Of a DNA stretch of 64,000 nt, positions 24,262-34,434 are shown piece by piece. Source of the DNA: Xylogone sp. PMI_703 (lineage: Eukaryota > Ascomycota > Leotiomycetes); contig JAJTUQ010000006.1 in NCBI GenBank assembly GCA_021399445.1, positions 2,418,001 to 2,482,000 on the forward strand, written 5' to 3'. A program made the position numbers and the translations under genes. Every line of letters begins with the position of its first letter. The first letter of the stretch is position 1. The notes beneath the pieces are model-generated. The model did not search any database and had not been told where the DNA came from. It saw only the letters and a list, made by a program, of their open reading frames with translations.

Positions 24262-27200
24262 CTATGTATGATTCTTCCTATTGGTATCATCACCGTCATC
24301 ATCACCATCGCCGACAATGAACTTCGCTACCGTTTCAGCCACACCCCCAATATTGGGAAGTAATGTTCCTAAGCCATCATGGCCTAGGCCAAGCACTGGT
24401 TCTCCACCTACTGTTTCGATATCTTTTGCCTTTGTCTCGGTATGGGCCTCCGATAAGGGCTCCGCCTTAGCAGAAGTAGGGGTCTCAAGGGGCCGAGGAC
24501 TAGTAACAATAGGTTTACCAAGGAAAGCATCTATCTCCTTCTGATTCGTCCCTTTGGGAGAAGTTGCTCTTTTGCCAGCAATAGCTTCCGTCCAGTTCCA
24601 GCCGAAAGGTCCAGCAGCTTTATCCTCCGATTCGTGGTTCTTGGATGTTTCGGCGGTAGGGGTGGCGAGAGTGGAATCAGGGTCATCACTATCAGCTTCA
24701 CTGTCTATCCAGTCTCGGTCGCTCCATGTCATCGAATCGGAGCGCGCTCTCGCTTTGCCCGTCCTAGATATGATACTAGACTGAGGTGTTGGAGTCAAGG
24801 CATGTAGTTTGTCTCTGTCCTCATGAGCTTCAGAAGGTGTTCTTGCCTTATTTCTTTTGTTGGACTCATCATCAGTAAAAGCAGTCTTGTCCCCTTTGGT
24901 TTCATCACCAGTAGTATCTGGGGCTTTTGACATGTCTTTCGCCCGTTCTTGGTTAGTCTCGTATTCATCTCTCATTCTGGCAACTGCAGAATCACTGAAG
25001 TGAGTATCCACGAGATGCTTTACAACAGGCCAGCCATAAGCATTAGCAAACATGCGCCGCACAATCATATTATTATGTGCGTCTGGCTCTAGCCTCACGA
25101 GTACCTTTCTCCATGAAAGGTCACGGTGATAAGCTCGAGCAATCTTCTCCTCAACTTTCATCGAGGACCCATCAACTACCTCATGAGGTTCTTTGCTCGG
25201 GTTGGTGTACTTCGTATCATCGTAATCTTTTATACTGAGATCACTGGGAGGATGGCCGATCCTATGGGACGGAACAGTTTCATCAACCATGGAAGCGGAT
25301 CGTCGACGGTGAAGAAAAGAAGTCGGCCTCTTCTTGAGAGGTGGGGGTGGGATATCCTCAGGATGATAGACGCGATCATGGAAGATCGTTCTGGGTCGAG
25401 AGGAGGGGTTGATGAGATATTCTACGGGGGGAATTGGGGGCTTTAAAAGGTCCCCAGCAGACTCGAAAATTGTAGTCTTCGGTGGTGCTGCTGCCAGTCG
25501 ATTTGGGTCATCTTTTTCATCATCACCTGTAGTAGCTTTGCGCTGCTCACTATTTGATGACTCCGTATTCGATGACGAATCATCACTGAATTTGATGGTT
25601 TGACTTCGCTTATAGATCTTAGGGATGTGAGGTATGGGAGGTTTCAAAGATGTGCTCGGCTTAAAAAACTGTAAGAAGCTCGACATTGCACTGGAACCTG
25701 AACTCGGAGATGCTGGTAGGCTGTGACTTGCACTGGAATCAGCAGACGACTCCTGAGGGCCGGATATTGATGGAGGTAGTTGCGTCATTCGTCTTAGGCT
25801 GCTAACCTCATCATCCCTTGTCGCTTGAGGATCAGGCTGTGGGACATCTCCTCCGTGACCTTGTCTGGTGGGAGTATTACTCCCTGGCTCCTCCCTATCA
25901 CTCAGGTTATCATCTGACCAGGTTAACGTTCTTGGTGACGATGAATTTGCACCGGTAATTTCTCCCCATCCCCACTCAGCTACAGTACCAATTAGTCCAT
26001 TCTCCCTCCTAGCTTTCTCGACGCGGCCCAGGCCTTGCCAATCCAAGAAGAGTAAACAGCTTGTTCTTAGTGGTACAATACCGTCATTAACTACGTTCGA
26101 GTAGACAGTTCTATTGCGGAATTTTCCAAGGGCAGCGTGTGCAGGCCCGGTTGGCAAGATTCTCAGCAAAGGTTTCGATTCGGGTGAACTTTCCTTTTTA
26201 TGTGCGTTCTCACTGATCCCGTTGACAAGTGCTCCCCAACCACTTCTTGCAAGTGTTGGTGCACGCCATGTAAGACCAAGATCCTGGCCAGTCCGTCCGA
26301 CTAAGCCAAAATCTAATGCGAACTTGACGTATAATGGATTCTCGTTACTGAGGCCCAAGAATGGCGTGGCCAGAGCAATAAAGTTTATGGGCTTAATGAG
26401 ATCGAAAAATTGAGGCGAATGCTTCTGAATGTAAGCGATAGCATAAGTCTGAATCAATCCCCCAAGGGAATGTGCAATAAAACTTATGCTGGTAATCTTG
26501 TAAGCACGTTTTCTCCCATGATACTCATCTTCATGAATTGTGCTATTATTATGGCTTGGAGAGCCTGTATTTTCAGATGTTTGAACATTGGGTCTCATAG
26601 CATGAGAAAAGGCACTCCCAGTTGATTTCAAGACTGGGCGATAAGGTTGGTCAGGATATGTCATGTTTAGGACATATCTGGCGAGACGTTTTCCCAGATA
26701 TTTTATTCCTTTTTCAGTGCGTGTCGCGTTCCCAGAGAAGCCCCTGACAATAACTTCTTCGTAGTCATCGTCATCATCATCCTCAGCACCTTCCTTTCCA
26801 CTCTCAAATTCCTCGGAATTTTCTCCATTGCTGTCTCTATCATTCCTTTGCTTGACATCCGTGCTACCTTCCTGGAGGTCTTTCCTTTGTTTTGCTTTCC
26901 TTGCTTTTGCATCTGCTTTAGCCTGTTTCGCTGCAATGTCTATACTCTCCTTCATATATAGCATGTCAGCCCCTAGGTTACTATGTAATCCATGCGTTAA
27001 GACCACTAGATGCACCCTTTTCTGCTTCTTTTGTCTGGTTGGCTTCTCGTCTGCACTGTTTGCATCACCCTTATTTGGCCCAGAAGCGCTCTCCACATAT
27101 GCATCTGTATTCTTCGGTACCACTACATCCTTCTGTTCATCATCCCATTCTGGAAATTTCGGTGTATCCCACAGATTGCCAGTATCTTCGACCTTCAATC

Positions 27201-27840
27201 TAATGCTTCTCGAGTAAACACCCTTAGGTTGCCCATGATGGTGATGATGCGGACCCGTGCCTCTTTGGTTCTGCTGATGATCACTTACCTGTCCCAGAAC
27301 GGGAGCAGACGCGATGCCATTACTAAGTATCGAACCTCCGGATCCCAGGGACAAACTTTTCTCGTCCCGCCCTATATATATTTCGTAATGCACGGCTGCC
27401 GACGCTGAAAAGATGACCTGAGATGCGACTTCAATTATCCAGCTGACACTCTTGATTTCCTCGCCCGCTTCGTTCAGCCCGCCCGGTGCTCCCCAACTGG
27501 ATCTTGCACTGCCAGCCGTCTTCCTCACCTCATCCGGGACAGGTAACTTGCAAGTAAAGGAACCTCCAGCCTTGAGCTGGGGCTCAAATTCTGGCACTCC
27601 ATCGCGTCTTGGATTCTCAAACTTTTTGTTTGGATCGAAAGTCGCTGGGTATGCTGCCACATATAATGTGTAAGGGCCATGGACAAAGGCTGCGCGCAGG
27701 GCGATGGCAGAAGTGTTTTTGATTTTGAGGAAGAGATGAGCTGGAGAAGGCAGGATTCGATCGTTTGCAGGAGTATATGTTACTGTGTATCGAACAACTT
27801 CTCCGACCTTGACACTTCCTCCCTGAGAAACAAGAAGCAT
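24262..27840 (-). CDS. DUF676-type alpha/beta hydrolase (Rog1/YOR059C-like lipase), 1192 aa
   Basis: Putative lipid esterase of the family of yeast Rog1 and Yor059c/Lpl1. Start set at ATG 27840 (LLVSQGGSVKVGEVVRYTVTY); the longer open frame begins at GTG. N-terminal about 200 residues form a beta-rich domain, then a linker with SIRLKVEDTG, then the hydrolase: LVVLTHGLHSNLGADM (oxyanion region) and FIAHSLGGLIQTYA with the nucleophile Ser at about 458. FIALATPFLGLS and NDGIVPLRTSCLLF follow, the latter holding the likely catalytic Asp. An acidic insert (DDDDDYEE) separates the oxyanion loop from the nucleophile. The C-terminal half is largely disordered, with SWRKVLVRLEPDAHNNMIVRR as a conserved-looking island ending in WPVVKHLVDTHF. 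No transmembrane segment is obvious. Confidence 0.8.
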   Translation of the reverse strand: MLLVSQGGSVKVGEVVRYTVTYTPANDRILPSPAHLFLKIKNTSAIALRAAFVHGPYTLYVAAYPATFDPNKKFENPRRDGVPEFEPQLKAGGSFTCKLPVPDEVRKTAGSARSSWGAPGGLNEAGEEIKSVSWIIEVASQVIFSASAAVHYEIYIGRDEKSLSLGSGGSILSNGIASAPVLGQVSDHQQNQRGTGPHHHHHGQPKGVYSRSIRLKVEDTGNLWDTPKFPEWDDEQKDVVVPKNTDAYVESASGPNKGDANSADEKPTRQKKQKRVHLVVLTHGLHSNLGADMLYMKESIDIAAKQAKADAKARKAKQRKDLQEGSTDVKQRNDRDSNGENSEEFESGKEGAEDDDDDDYEEVIVRGFSGNATRTEKGIKYLGKRLARYVLNMTYPDQPYRPVLKSTGSAFSHAMRPNVQTSENTGSPSHNNSTIHEDEYHGRKRAYKITSISFIAHSLGGLIQTYAIAYIQKHSPQFFDLIKPINFIALATPFLGLSNENPLYVKFALDFGLVGRTGQDLGLTWRAPTLARSGWGALVNGISENAHKKESSPESKPLLRILPTGPAHAALGKFRNRTVYSNVVNDGIVPLRTSCLLFLDWQGLGRVEKARRENGLIGTVAEWGWGEITGANSSSPRTLTWSDDNLSDREEPGSNTPTRQGHGGDVPQPDPQATRDDEVSSLRRMTQLPPSISGPQESSADSSASHSLPASPSSGSSAMSSFLQFFKPSTSLKPPIPHIPKIYKRSQTIKFSDDSSSNTESSNSEQRKATTGDDEKDDPNRLAAAPPKTTIFESAGDLLKPPIPPVEYLINPSSRPRTIFHDRVYHPEDIPPPPLKKRPTSFLHRRRSASMVDETVPSHRIGHPPSDLSIKDYDDTKYTNPSKEPHEVVDGSSMKVEEKIARAYHRDLSWRKVLVRLEPDAHNNMIVRRMFANAYGWPVVKHLVDTHFSDSAVARMRDEYETNQERAKDMSKAPDTTGDETKGDKTAFTDDESNKRNKARTPSEAHEDRDKLHALTPTPQSSIISRTGKARARSDSMTWSDRDWIDSEADSDDPDSTLATPTAETSKNHESEDKAAGPFGWNWTEAIAGKRATSPKGTNQKEIDAFLGKPIVTSPRPLETPTSAKAEPLSEAHTETKAKDIETVGGEPVLGLGHDGLGTLLPNIGGVAETVAKFIVGDGDDDGDDTNRKNHT

Positions 27841-28532
27841 ATTGAGTGAGGGGTAGTGAGAAAGGGAGTAATGAGTGTCAGGTACTAGTGAAGATGCGCG
27901 AGAAACCCCGACAAGTGGTGTAAAACCGTAACTGACTGGACATTTCCGATAGGGAGATATGCCGTTGTGCAAAAACACAGCACAGTTGAGATGTTAGCTA
28001 GGAGATCATTGCGCTGAATTGTTGTAGGGTGGGAAAGCTTTTGCTTGGAAAATAGCACACGAGCATCTAAAAGCCCGATTCTCAAGTTGAAGCATCCGAG
28101 AAGCCGATGCGAAATGACGTCGGGCTGACAACCTTGAAGTCTCAAAATAATTCCTCTTTAGGAGATGTACAGAACACTTCAATACCGAGAGATAATCTGC
28201 AATTATCTACATTCATACCTAGAATCTTCCATCCAAATCCACATTAATGCTCATTATGACAGGCGGCGCTAATAGATTAGCTGTACCATGGTAGAAAGGG
28301 GCAGCGCACGTGCAGCAAATAGAGCCTTATCATGTCTTTTTATCACGTGAAGCCCCGAATATTGATATCAAATTGATAAGGCTGCAAGTGTTTGATTGAT
28401 TAGTCAGACGCGCGTCGACCATTTCAACAACGCGTTTTCAATATAGCGGGAACATGGGATTGACTGGGGCAACTCCACGAAAGGCAAAATCCGACGCACA
28501 ATCAGAGCTACAAGTTATTCTGACGGGAAATC
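27841..28532. promoter_or_regulatory. Divergent promoter, lipase and 690-aa protein
   Basis: 692 bp between divergent starts. Contains GACGCGCGTCGAC and ACGCG words at about 28410-28435, which resemble MluI cell-cycle box cores, just upstream of the plus-strand gene. This is a motif resemblance only. Confidence 0.35.
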
Positions 28533-30605
28533 ATGCCCACCAGGCCGAGAGCACAGGCACCGGCAGACCGAGTCTATAGTTCAGAGCCACCACAGCATCA
28601 GGTCACATTCAAGCCCCAGAAGCGCCGCATTAAATCCTACGGCAGACAAAATGGATCTCGGAAGGCGAAACAAGATAATACTCTTACCCAGATGGATTGG
28701 GTGAAGTTGCAAACCTCAAAGCTGGAAGATGAAGATCCAGACGGGTTTATGGAAGAAGAGAAGAAGAGGCCAAAGAAGCGAAGGAAGACAATGAATGATG
28801 AGCACCAATCCAGTTCAAACCAATATCAGCAACAGACTTTGACCCAGATTGAGCGGAGCTTTACATCTACGGCAGGAGATGATGACATTATAGGATCCTC
28901 ACCACCAGTAAGGCAAGCATATAAAGATGAATCAACCGCAAATGAAGCCGTAGAAAATAACATGCTTCCACCTCCAACGCCTCATCGAATACTGAAACTC
29001 GAGATTCCATCCTCTCAGTCCCCAGCAACGCCACCGTCGTTCTCTTTGCGGAGTGCCGGGAGGGGTAGATCCGTACTCAGCGAAGGATCTATCAATACAC
29101 CAATTCCATTTAAATTAGCAGGAAACACAAAATCCCAACCTGGCAGTGCTCGTCCTGTTCCTAAGTTGGAGATCAAGGATACATTTGAGAGCGAAGAAAC
29201 TTTCAATCCATCTTCATCCGCGCCTCAGCGTTCAAGCCCTGCCAAAAATGTTCGATTTGCCGTGCCAGGAGATACAGTCAGTGGGCGAACCTCTTCTCCA
29301 ACAGTCAAGACGGAGAGTGATGCGGCGACAACGACATCAACACTATCGAGTACAGTGCCGTCGTCACAGAGTTTAACAGTAAAACTTGAGATTCTAGACT
29401 CAGATGCTGACAGCGACGAAGAAGATCCGGCTGTGGATCAAGGGACCCCTACAAGGAGTCAAGAAACGGCAGAAGAAGCACTTCATGACACTTGTTATGA
29501 CGAACTTGGTCCTGAGACTCAGGTAGAAGCTGAGAGACTCCTAACATGCTCAGAGGCTAGTGAGAAGCATTCCAGTTTGGAAGATGATACACGCTTGAAC
29601 AATGAAGAAGATACGGCGCAGGAGGAAGTGACGCAAGCTATGGAAAGTCAACGCTTATCTACGCAGTATGTAAATGCTATGGCACCAAGGACTATGAAAT
29701 CAGATATTATTATCTCTATTCACCCACAACACGTCAACAATATAGTCAATCGTTCAAAGGACCACGAATTTCGCAGCTGGCCTGTACCTCAAGGGGTATC
29801 TAGGCTGTGGATCTATGAGACGCGGCCAACATCAGAGCTCAGATATATGGCAGTTATCGGTACAGCCAAAAGGCCGGGAGAGATTACTGATATACGAGGA
29901 TTGGGCAATGCAAGTTTCAATGCCCAAACAGGCAGCCTAATGCGCTATGCATATGAAATTCTCGAGCTCTACGAATTAGCCGATCCTCTCTCTCTAGAGG
30001 AATTAAGAGAGAAAGAATGGATATCATCGCCTCCGCAGAAATATGTTTACGTACGACCAGCCGTCCTGGATCAGCTAATAGCCAATCTGAAGCCCGCATT
30101 ATTCGTCAGCTCTGCGGAATCCGAGGACAATCCGTCATCACCACTAACGGTCTCTCAAGAGGCCGAAGCTCAACTGCTCAGCGATGCATATATGCATGAG
30201 CAAACCCAGCACCAGTCTATTCCCAGTTCACATCACGACGAGAATGGATCGTCTGCTCCGGCGACACCTAGAAAGCTGCCAACTAGTATATCTCAGGCTA
30301 CGACAGTTGATATTACGCCAACTCAATCACCAGCGAAGGTGCTACCCTCGAGTCCTTTTACCGGCGATATCGTCCATGACTCACCCATTCCATCGAGCAT
30401 ACCCATGGAGCTGCCGAAGCTCCGCAAAGACCAAGAATATGATGATGAGGATGCGACTGCAGAGTGCGACACGGAGTCAGTAGTGCCTTTCTCGATGGCA
30501 TCATCACAGCTATTAACGAAGAGCCAAATGCTGCCTGATAGTCTTCTAAATGATAGTGGACCCGAACCTCCAGCCTTTATTGCGGATTCAGACGAGGAGG
30601 ATTAA
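28533..30605 (+). CDS. Unrecognised protein with a PUA/ASCH-like segment, 690 aa
   Basis: Single exon. N-terminal half is disordered and rich in Ser/Thr-Pro, with basic clusters (KKRPKKRRK near 80) that look like a nuclear localisation signal, and a TLTQMDWV motif near 50. Several short sites fit the sumoylation consensus hydrophobic-K-x-E: LKLE, VKTE, and VKLEILDSDADSDEED with an acidic tail. Residues about 390-530 form the one folded-looking domain (SDIIISIHPQHVNNIVNRSKDHEFRSW, LWIYETRP, AVIGTAKRPGEI, YEILELYEL). The pattern of a conserved K-x-H-EFR-W, a GTA strand and a second basic loop resembles ASCH/EVE folds that bind nucleic acid. The C-terminus repeats acidic motifs (DSDEED). No function assigned. 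Confidence 0.6.
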   Translation: MPTRPRAQAPADRVYSSEPPQHQVTFKPQKRRIKSYGRQNGSRKAKQDNTLTQMDWVKLQTSKLEDEDPDGFMEEEKKRPKKRRKTMNDEHQSSSNQYQQQTLTQIERSFTSTAGDDDIIGSSPPVRQAYKDESTANEAVENNMLPPPTPHRILKLEIPSSQSPATPPSFSLRSAGRGRSVLSEGSINTPIPFKLAGNTKSQPGSARPVPKLEIKDTFESEETFNPSSSAPQRSSPAKNVRFAVPGDTVSGRTSSPTVKTESDAATTTSTLSSTVPSSQSLTVKLEILDSDADSDEEDPAVDQGTPTRSQETAEEALHDTCYDELGPETQVEAERLLTCSEASEKHSSLEDDTRLNNEEDTAQEEVTQAMESQRLSTQYVNAMAPRTMKSDIIISIHPQHVNNIVNRSKDHEFRSWPVPQGVSRLWIYETRPTSELRYMAVIGTAKRPGEITDIRGLGNASFNAQTGSLMRYAYEILELYELADPLSLEELREKEWISSPPQKYVYVRPAVLDQLIANLKPALFVSSAESEDNPSSPLTVSQEAEAQLLSDAYMHEQTQHQSIPSSHHDENGSSAPATPRKLPTSISQATTVDITPTQSPAKVLPSSPFTGDIVHDSPIPSSIPMELPKLRKDQEYDDEDATAECDTESVVPFSMASSQLLTKSQMLPDSLLNDSGPEPPAFIADSDEED

Positions 30606-31936
30606 TGTTTTTGCTTATTATGGATATACAGCCCAATGAATAACTTAGAAGCATATGATTAGCGATATAGCAAATAATGTTGTATCAATAAGGACCAGTT
30701 GCCAGTTGCTGATCGTCTAATTCCCCCTATTTCTTTTCTTTTTCTTTTTCCCGTTCTTTGCTTCTTCCGCAATTTATCTACAGCGCAGCGCATTGTTAGC
30801 TTACCAAATCTGGCCCAGCTTCGTTCTAGTTCAACCAGCTAATGGTGACGTGAGCGCACCCGCCTTACAAAGGAGATAGAATTCACGAACACATAGGAAA
30901 CTTTCTGACACCTCGCATACAAAGAGAGAAAATAAAAAGGACAGATAGTTAGAAAGAAGATAGATATGGTCAAATTACCCGAAATGGCAGTATTGCGGAG
31001 GAACATAAATTAAAAATATTAATTAATTACCTAAATTGCGGAAGGAGGGGGAAAAGGGAATAGCGAAGGAGACATGGGGCTGGTTTTAAGCTTAGTCGCC
31101 AAGCAACCAGTCAGCGACTGAATCAGGAGGTGGAGGCGATCCACTCGGCTGCCTGCAGCCCGTAAGGCATCAAGGCCCGTGTGTACCGCACAGCACAACC
31201 CATGGATACGGATGCGCTAACAGTAAGGAAGCAAGCAGATTGATTACTACCGTAGTTTGTTACGGGTACTACGGATAATGGTCGCATGTCAAAAGTTAGA
31301 AGCGATAAGGTGGTGATATCTCCTCGGCTCCTGTTGAAGTTGTGAAAAGGTTTTAGACTTTTGAAGGAGGGATGTTTTCCGCGACGAGACTCACATATTT
31401 ATTGTACACACAGATGGATGCAGGTCTAGATCTCATCGCCTCAGGCACCACAGCACGGAATGGAGAGGCAGCCGCTCGAATTGGGACTAGCGGGCTGCTG
31501 CATTTAGGCATGAGCAGCGTGGCCGAGGAGCCGTCGCGGTGGCACTATTGAAGGGTCCGGGCGCCCAGAGCCAGAGGCGTTATGAACACTTGACCTTTTC
31601 GCCTTTGCACTATTTCGGACCCCCCGTCGCTCGCTGCTCTCATCTCATATATCATCTCATATATCACTGCCTCGCGCCTTCACCCATTCCTTTCCATGAG
31701 GCCGGTGGTTGAGTCCCAGGGTGTTTTTTTACTTACGGTTTTCCGTTGTGCTCGAGTGAGATGATCAACCACGCCTAGATCCTCTTTTCTAGAAGCGCTC
31801 GGTTAAGGAAATTTTCGCAAAGCTCCAAAATAGGGGGTCGTTGCCTCAGCCGCCGCTAGTGAGAGAGAGGAATTGAATGAGTGACACCCGGCCTGCGCGC
31901 AATTCTCCCTCCATCTGAGCAGTGATCAACATCACC
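30606..31936. promoter_or_regulatory. Long intergenic region upstream of mannosyltransferase
   Basis: 1.3 kb without a recognisable gene. Contains a CTTTTTCTTTTTC tract at about 30735 and a near-perfect direct repeat CATCTCATATAT twice at about 31640-31665. The last 200 bases are likely 5' leader. Confidence 0.35.
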
Positions 31937-33925
31937 ATGGCCTCACTTCCCAAGCACGCCTGGAATGCGGCTCCCAAGGAAGGCCGGGGCCACCATTCAC
32001 TCATGTCCAACAGACGCCGCACCGCCATCATGCGCGGGGTCATCATCTTCGCCGTGCTCACCATCATATACCTGACCTTCTCGTCGGGAAGTGGGAAGAC
32101 TGATTTGAGCAACTTTACCCCAGACGGAGATTCTAAGCAATTGCCGGTCAGGGCAAATGACAATAATGACAAGCAGGTTTTTTTGCAGGGTGACCCCATC
32201 AAGACCTCTCCGTCCGAGAAAACCAAAAAGCCTCAGTCCGGCGAGGAAAAGGAGAAAGAATTTCCCAAAATGGACAAGCCGGCTCAGAAGCCCAAGCCCA
32301 AGCCCCAAAACACCGCTGTCACCATTGGTGATGACGATGATGCCGATGAGGACGATGATCATGCAGTCAGTAGCGGTACCAGTATCGGTGAACGTGACCC
32401 TAAGCTGGAGAAGCATCTCACCAAGGTGCTCTCACAGCTTCCAGATGAGATCACCACCCGTGAGCTCCTCCGGCCTGTTCAGGGCACCGGCAAGGAGAAG
32501 CTCCGGGAGATGGGCCTTCGAACGCGGAGCTACAGGACCTATTTCGAGGCCTGGGAGGACCTGCACCTCGTCAACACGCCTGACGGAAACGTCTACATCC
32601 GTGACGATATCATCCAGTACATGCGCAGGCATGAAGACTTTGTTGAAACCCTTGATGTCGGCTTTGCCCAGGCCGTCCGGAACTATGAGACCTACCGCTA
32701 CTTTCTACAGCAGTTCGCAAATCTGTTGTTTCCCTGGACTGCCCCTTACTTTGCTGATCACATGACCCTCCATACGCACTTCAAGAACGGAGGACGAGGA
32801 ATCGTTCTTTCGGCCGGTGATGACCAGGCTCCTTATCTGCTAACTTCTATTACCTCTTTCCGGAACCTGGGATGCACCTTACCCATTGAGATCATGTATC
32901 TGGGTGATAGTGATCTTAGCGAAGACTACCGGGCTGAACTTGAGGCCATTCCTGGTGTCATCACTCGGGATATGGCTCAGATGGTATCGGATGAGGGATG
33001 GGAACTCAAGGGATGGGCTGGAAAGCCTTTTGCCATTCTTCTATCCAGTTTCCGTGAAGTTATTTTCATTGATGCAGACGCGCTCTTCTTCAAGGATCCA
33101 GAGGTGCTTTTCGAAGATCCTCTGTACAAGCAAACCGGAACACTCTTCTTCCGTGATCGTATCATCATGCCCGAGAGCAAGAAGAGGTGGCTCAAGCAGG
33201 TCCTGCCTAATCCAATCTCTTCTAAAGCTAGGCAGAGCCGTTTTTGGACTGGCGTCAGTGGACACATGCAAGAGTCTGGTGTTGTGGTAGTTGATAAGTG
33301 GAAGCATCTCATTGCTATGCTTTTGGTAACGAGAATGAATGGCCCCGATCGGGATGGAGATAGTTCCAGAGCAATTGTTGGAGTGTATGACATGGTTTAT
33401 GGTAAGTTTTGCTTTCCTCGGTTTTCTTTTCGTCTTGCTAATAACCGTCAAGGTGACAAGGAAACCTACTGGCTCGGCTGGGAACTGGTGGGTGATCAAG
33501 ACTACGCCTTCCACGAAGGTGACGCCGGCATCATCGGTACTCTCCAGACTGAGGAGCAGATCGAGGAGCGTCTGCGCCAGAAGGAGCATTTTGCAACCAT
33601 TGACCACAACCGCACTGAATTCAGCGCAAACACCATCTGCGCACCCCAATTGCTGCATCTTGACATGGAGGGCCGCCCACTGTGGTTCAACGGCTGGATT
33701 CTCAACAACAAGTTCGCTGATAAGAAGCAGCGCTCCAGCAGCAATTTTGACGTCTTCTTGATAGAACCCACTGACAAGCGAGAGCCAGATGCATGGCAAC
33801 TCCAGGAGCATAACGAAGCGTGCCTCACGGCCGATGAAGCGAACAAGTTTTCCGAAGAGGAGAAAGAGACATTAGACATGATTATAGCACTTGCAAAGGA
33901 ACAGGACGCATATGGAAAGGAATGA
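31937..33925 (+). CDS. Alpha-1,3-mannosyltransferase, Mnn1 family (GT71), 645 aa
   Basis: Golgi type II membrane enzyme adding mannose to glycans. Start at ATG 31937 (CACCATGG); the open frame upstream begins at GTG. Exon 1 31937-33401, intron 33402-33452 (GTAAGT, GCTAATAAC branch, AAG), exon 2 to 33925. The intron is 51 nt, in frame and free of stops, so a retained form would add 17 residues. N-terminal: basic cytosolic tail, anchor VIIFAVLTIIYLTF at about 36-50, then an acidic lysine/proline-rich stem with DDDDADEDDD. Catalytic part: GIVLSAGDDQAPYLLTSI, EIMYLGDSDL, WAGKPFAILLSSF, FIDADALFFKDP (DxD metal site, about residue 380), FWTGVSGHMQESGVVVVD. Order and length fit GT71. Confidence 0.88.
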   Translation: MASLPKHAWNAAPKEGRGHHSLMSNRRRTAIMRGVIIFAVLTIIYLTFSSGSGKTDLSNFTPDGDSKQLPVRANDNNDKQVFLQGDPIKTSPSEKTKKPQSGEEKEKEFPKMDKPAQKPKPKPQNTAVTIGDDDDADEDDDHAVSSGTSIGERDPKLEKHLTKVLSQLPDEITTRELLRPVQGTGKEKLREMGLRTRSYRTYFEAWEDLHLVNTPDGNVYIRDDIIQYMRRHEDFVETLDVGFAQAVRNYETYRYFLQQFANLLFPWTAPYFADHMTLHTHFKNGGRGIVLSAGDDQAPYLLTSITSFRNLGCTLPIEIMYLGDSDLSEDYRAELEAIPGVITRDMAQMVSDEGWELKGWAGKPFAILLSSFREVIFIDADALFFKDPEVLFEDPLYKQTGTLFFRDRIIMPESKKRWLKQVLPNPISSKARQSRFWTGVSGHMQESGVVVVDKWKHLIAMLLVTRMNGPDRDGDSSRAIVGVYDMVYGKFCFPRFSFRLANNRQGDKETYWLGWELVGDQDYAFHEGDAGIIGTLQTEEQIEERLRQKEHFATIDHNRTEFSANTICAPQLLHLDMEGRPLWFNGWILNNKFADKKQRSSSNFDVFLIEPTDKREPDAWQLQEHNEACLTADEANKFSEEEKETLDMIIALAKEQDAYGKE

Positions 33926-34434
33926 GCGACCCCTCCGTTTTGCTTTTTCGTTTTCTACGTTTTGGTTTTTGCGGGGTTATTAAGCATTAGAAGCACGCTC
34001 TATGATCAATAATTTCCCTTGGTCTATTAATTTGTAGGGTCATCATCTTTCATTATTTTTTTTTTACTAAGGAAAAAAATTCCAGGAAGGGAAGGTAAAG
34101 GGCGAAAGGAAGGAGATTCCAATCTTTTTTGGAGAAATGGTGCTCTTTAAGGTGTTTTTTGTACTTTTACGCATATTACCTATTTTCTTTGCACATGCTT
34201 ATTGGGAATGAGAATGAGAATGAATGGAAATTCAATCAGATCCATTGAGTGAAATGTGGAAATTCAGTGAATGTGAAAATATGGGTGAATCTTGGGTTAA
34301 CCTATGCTTCACTACATGGATAACCAAATATTCTCTTTTCTGGTTCAGGCTCATTCATTCACTCTACTCTACCACTCGGGTATATAAAGGAGCTTCCTCC
34401 TTTGCTTCCCCCCAGATTTTTATTTAAAACACAG
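33926..34434. other. Intergenic
   Basis: 3' flank of the mannosyltransferase gene with a T10 run near 34060 and short GAATGA repeats near 34208. No gene seen. Confidence 0.4.
34381..34388 (+). promoter_or_regulatory. TATA element upstream of the HNH-type gene
   Basis: TATATAAA 47 bases before ATG 34435, followed by a pyrimidine-rich run. Spacing is normal for a fungal core promoter, suggesting the gene was expressed before decay of its 5' half. Confidence 0.4.
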
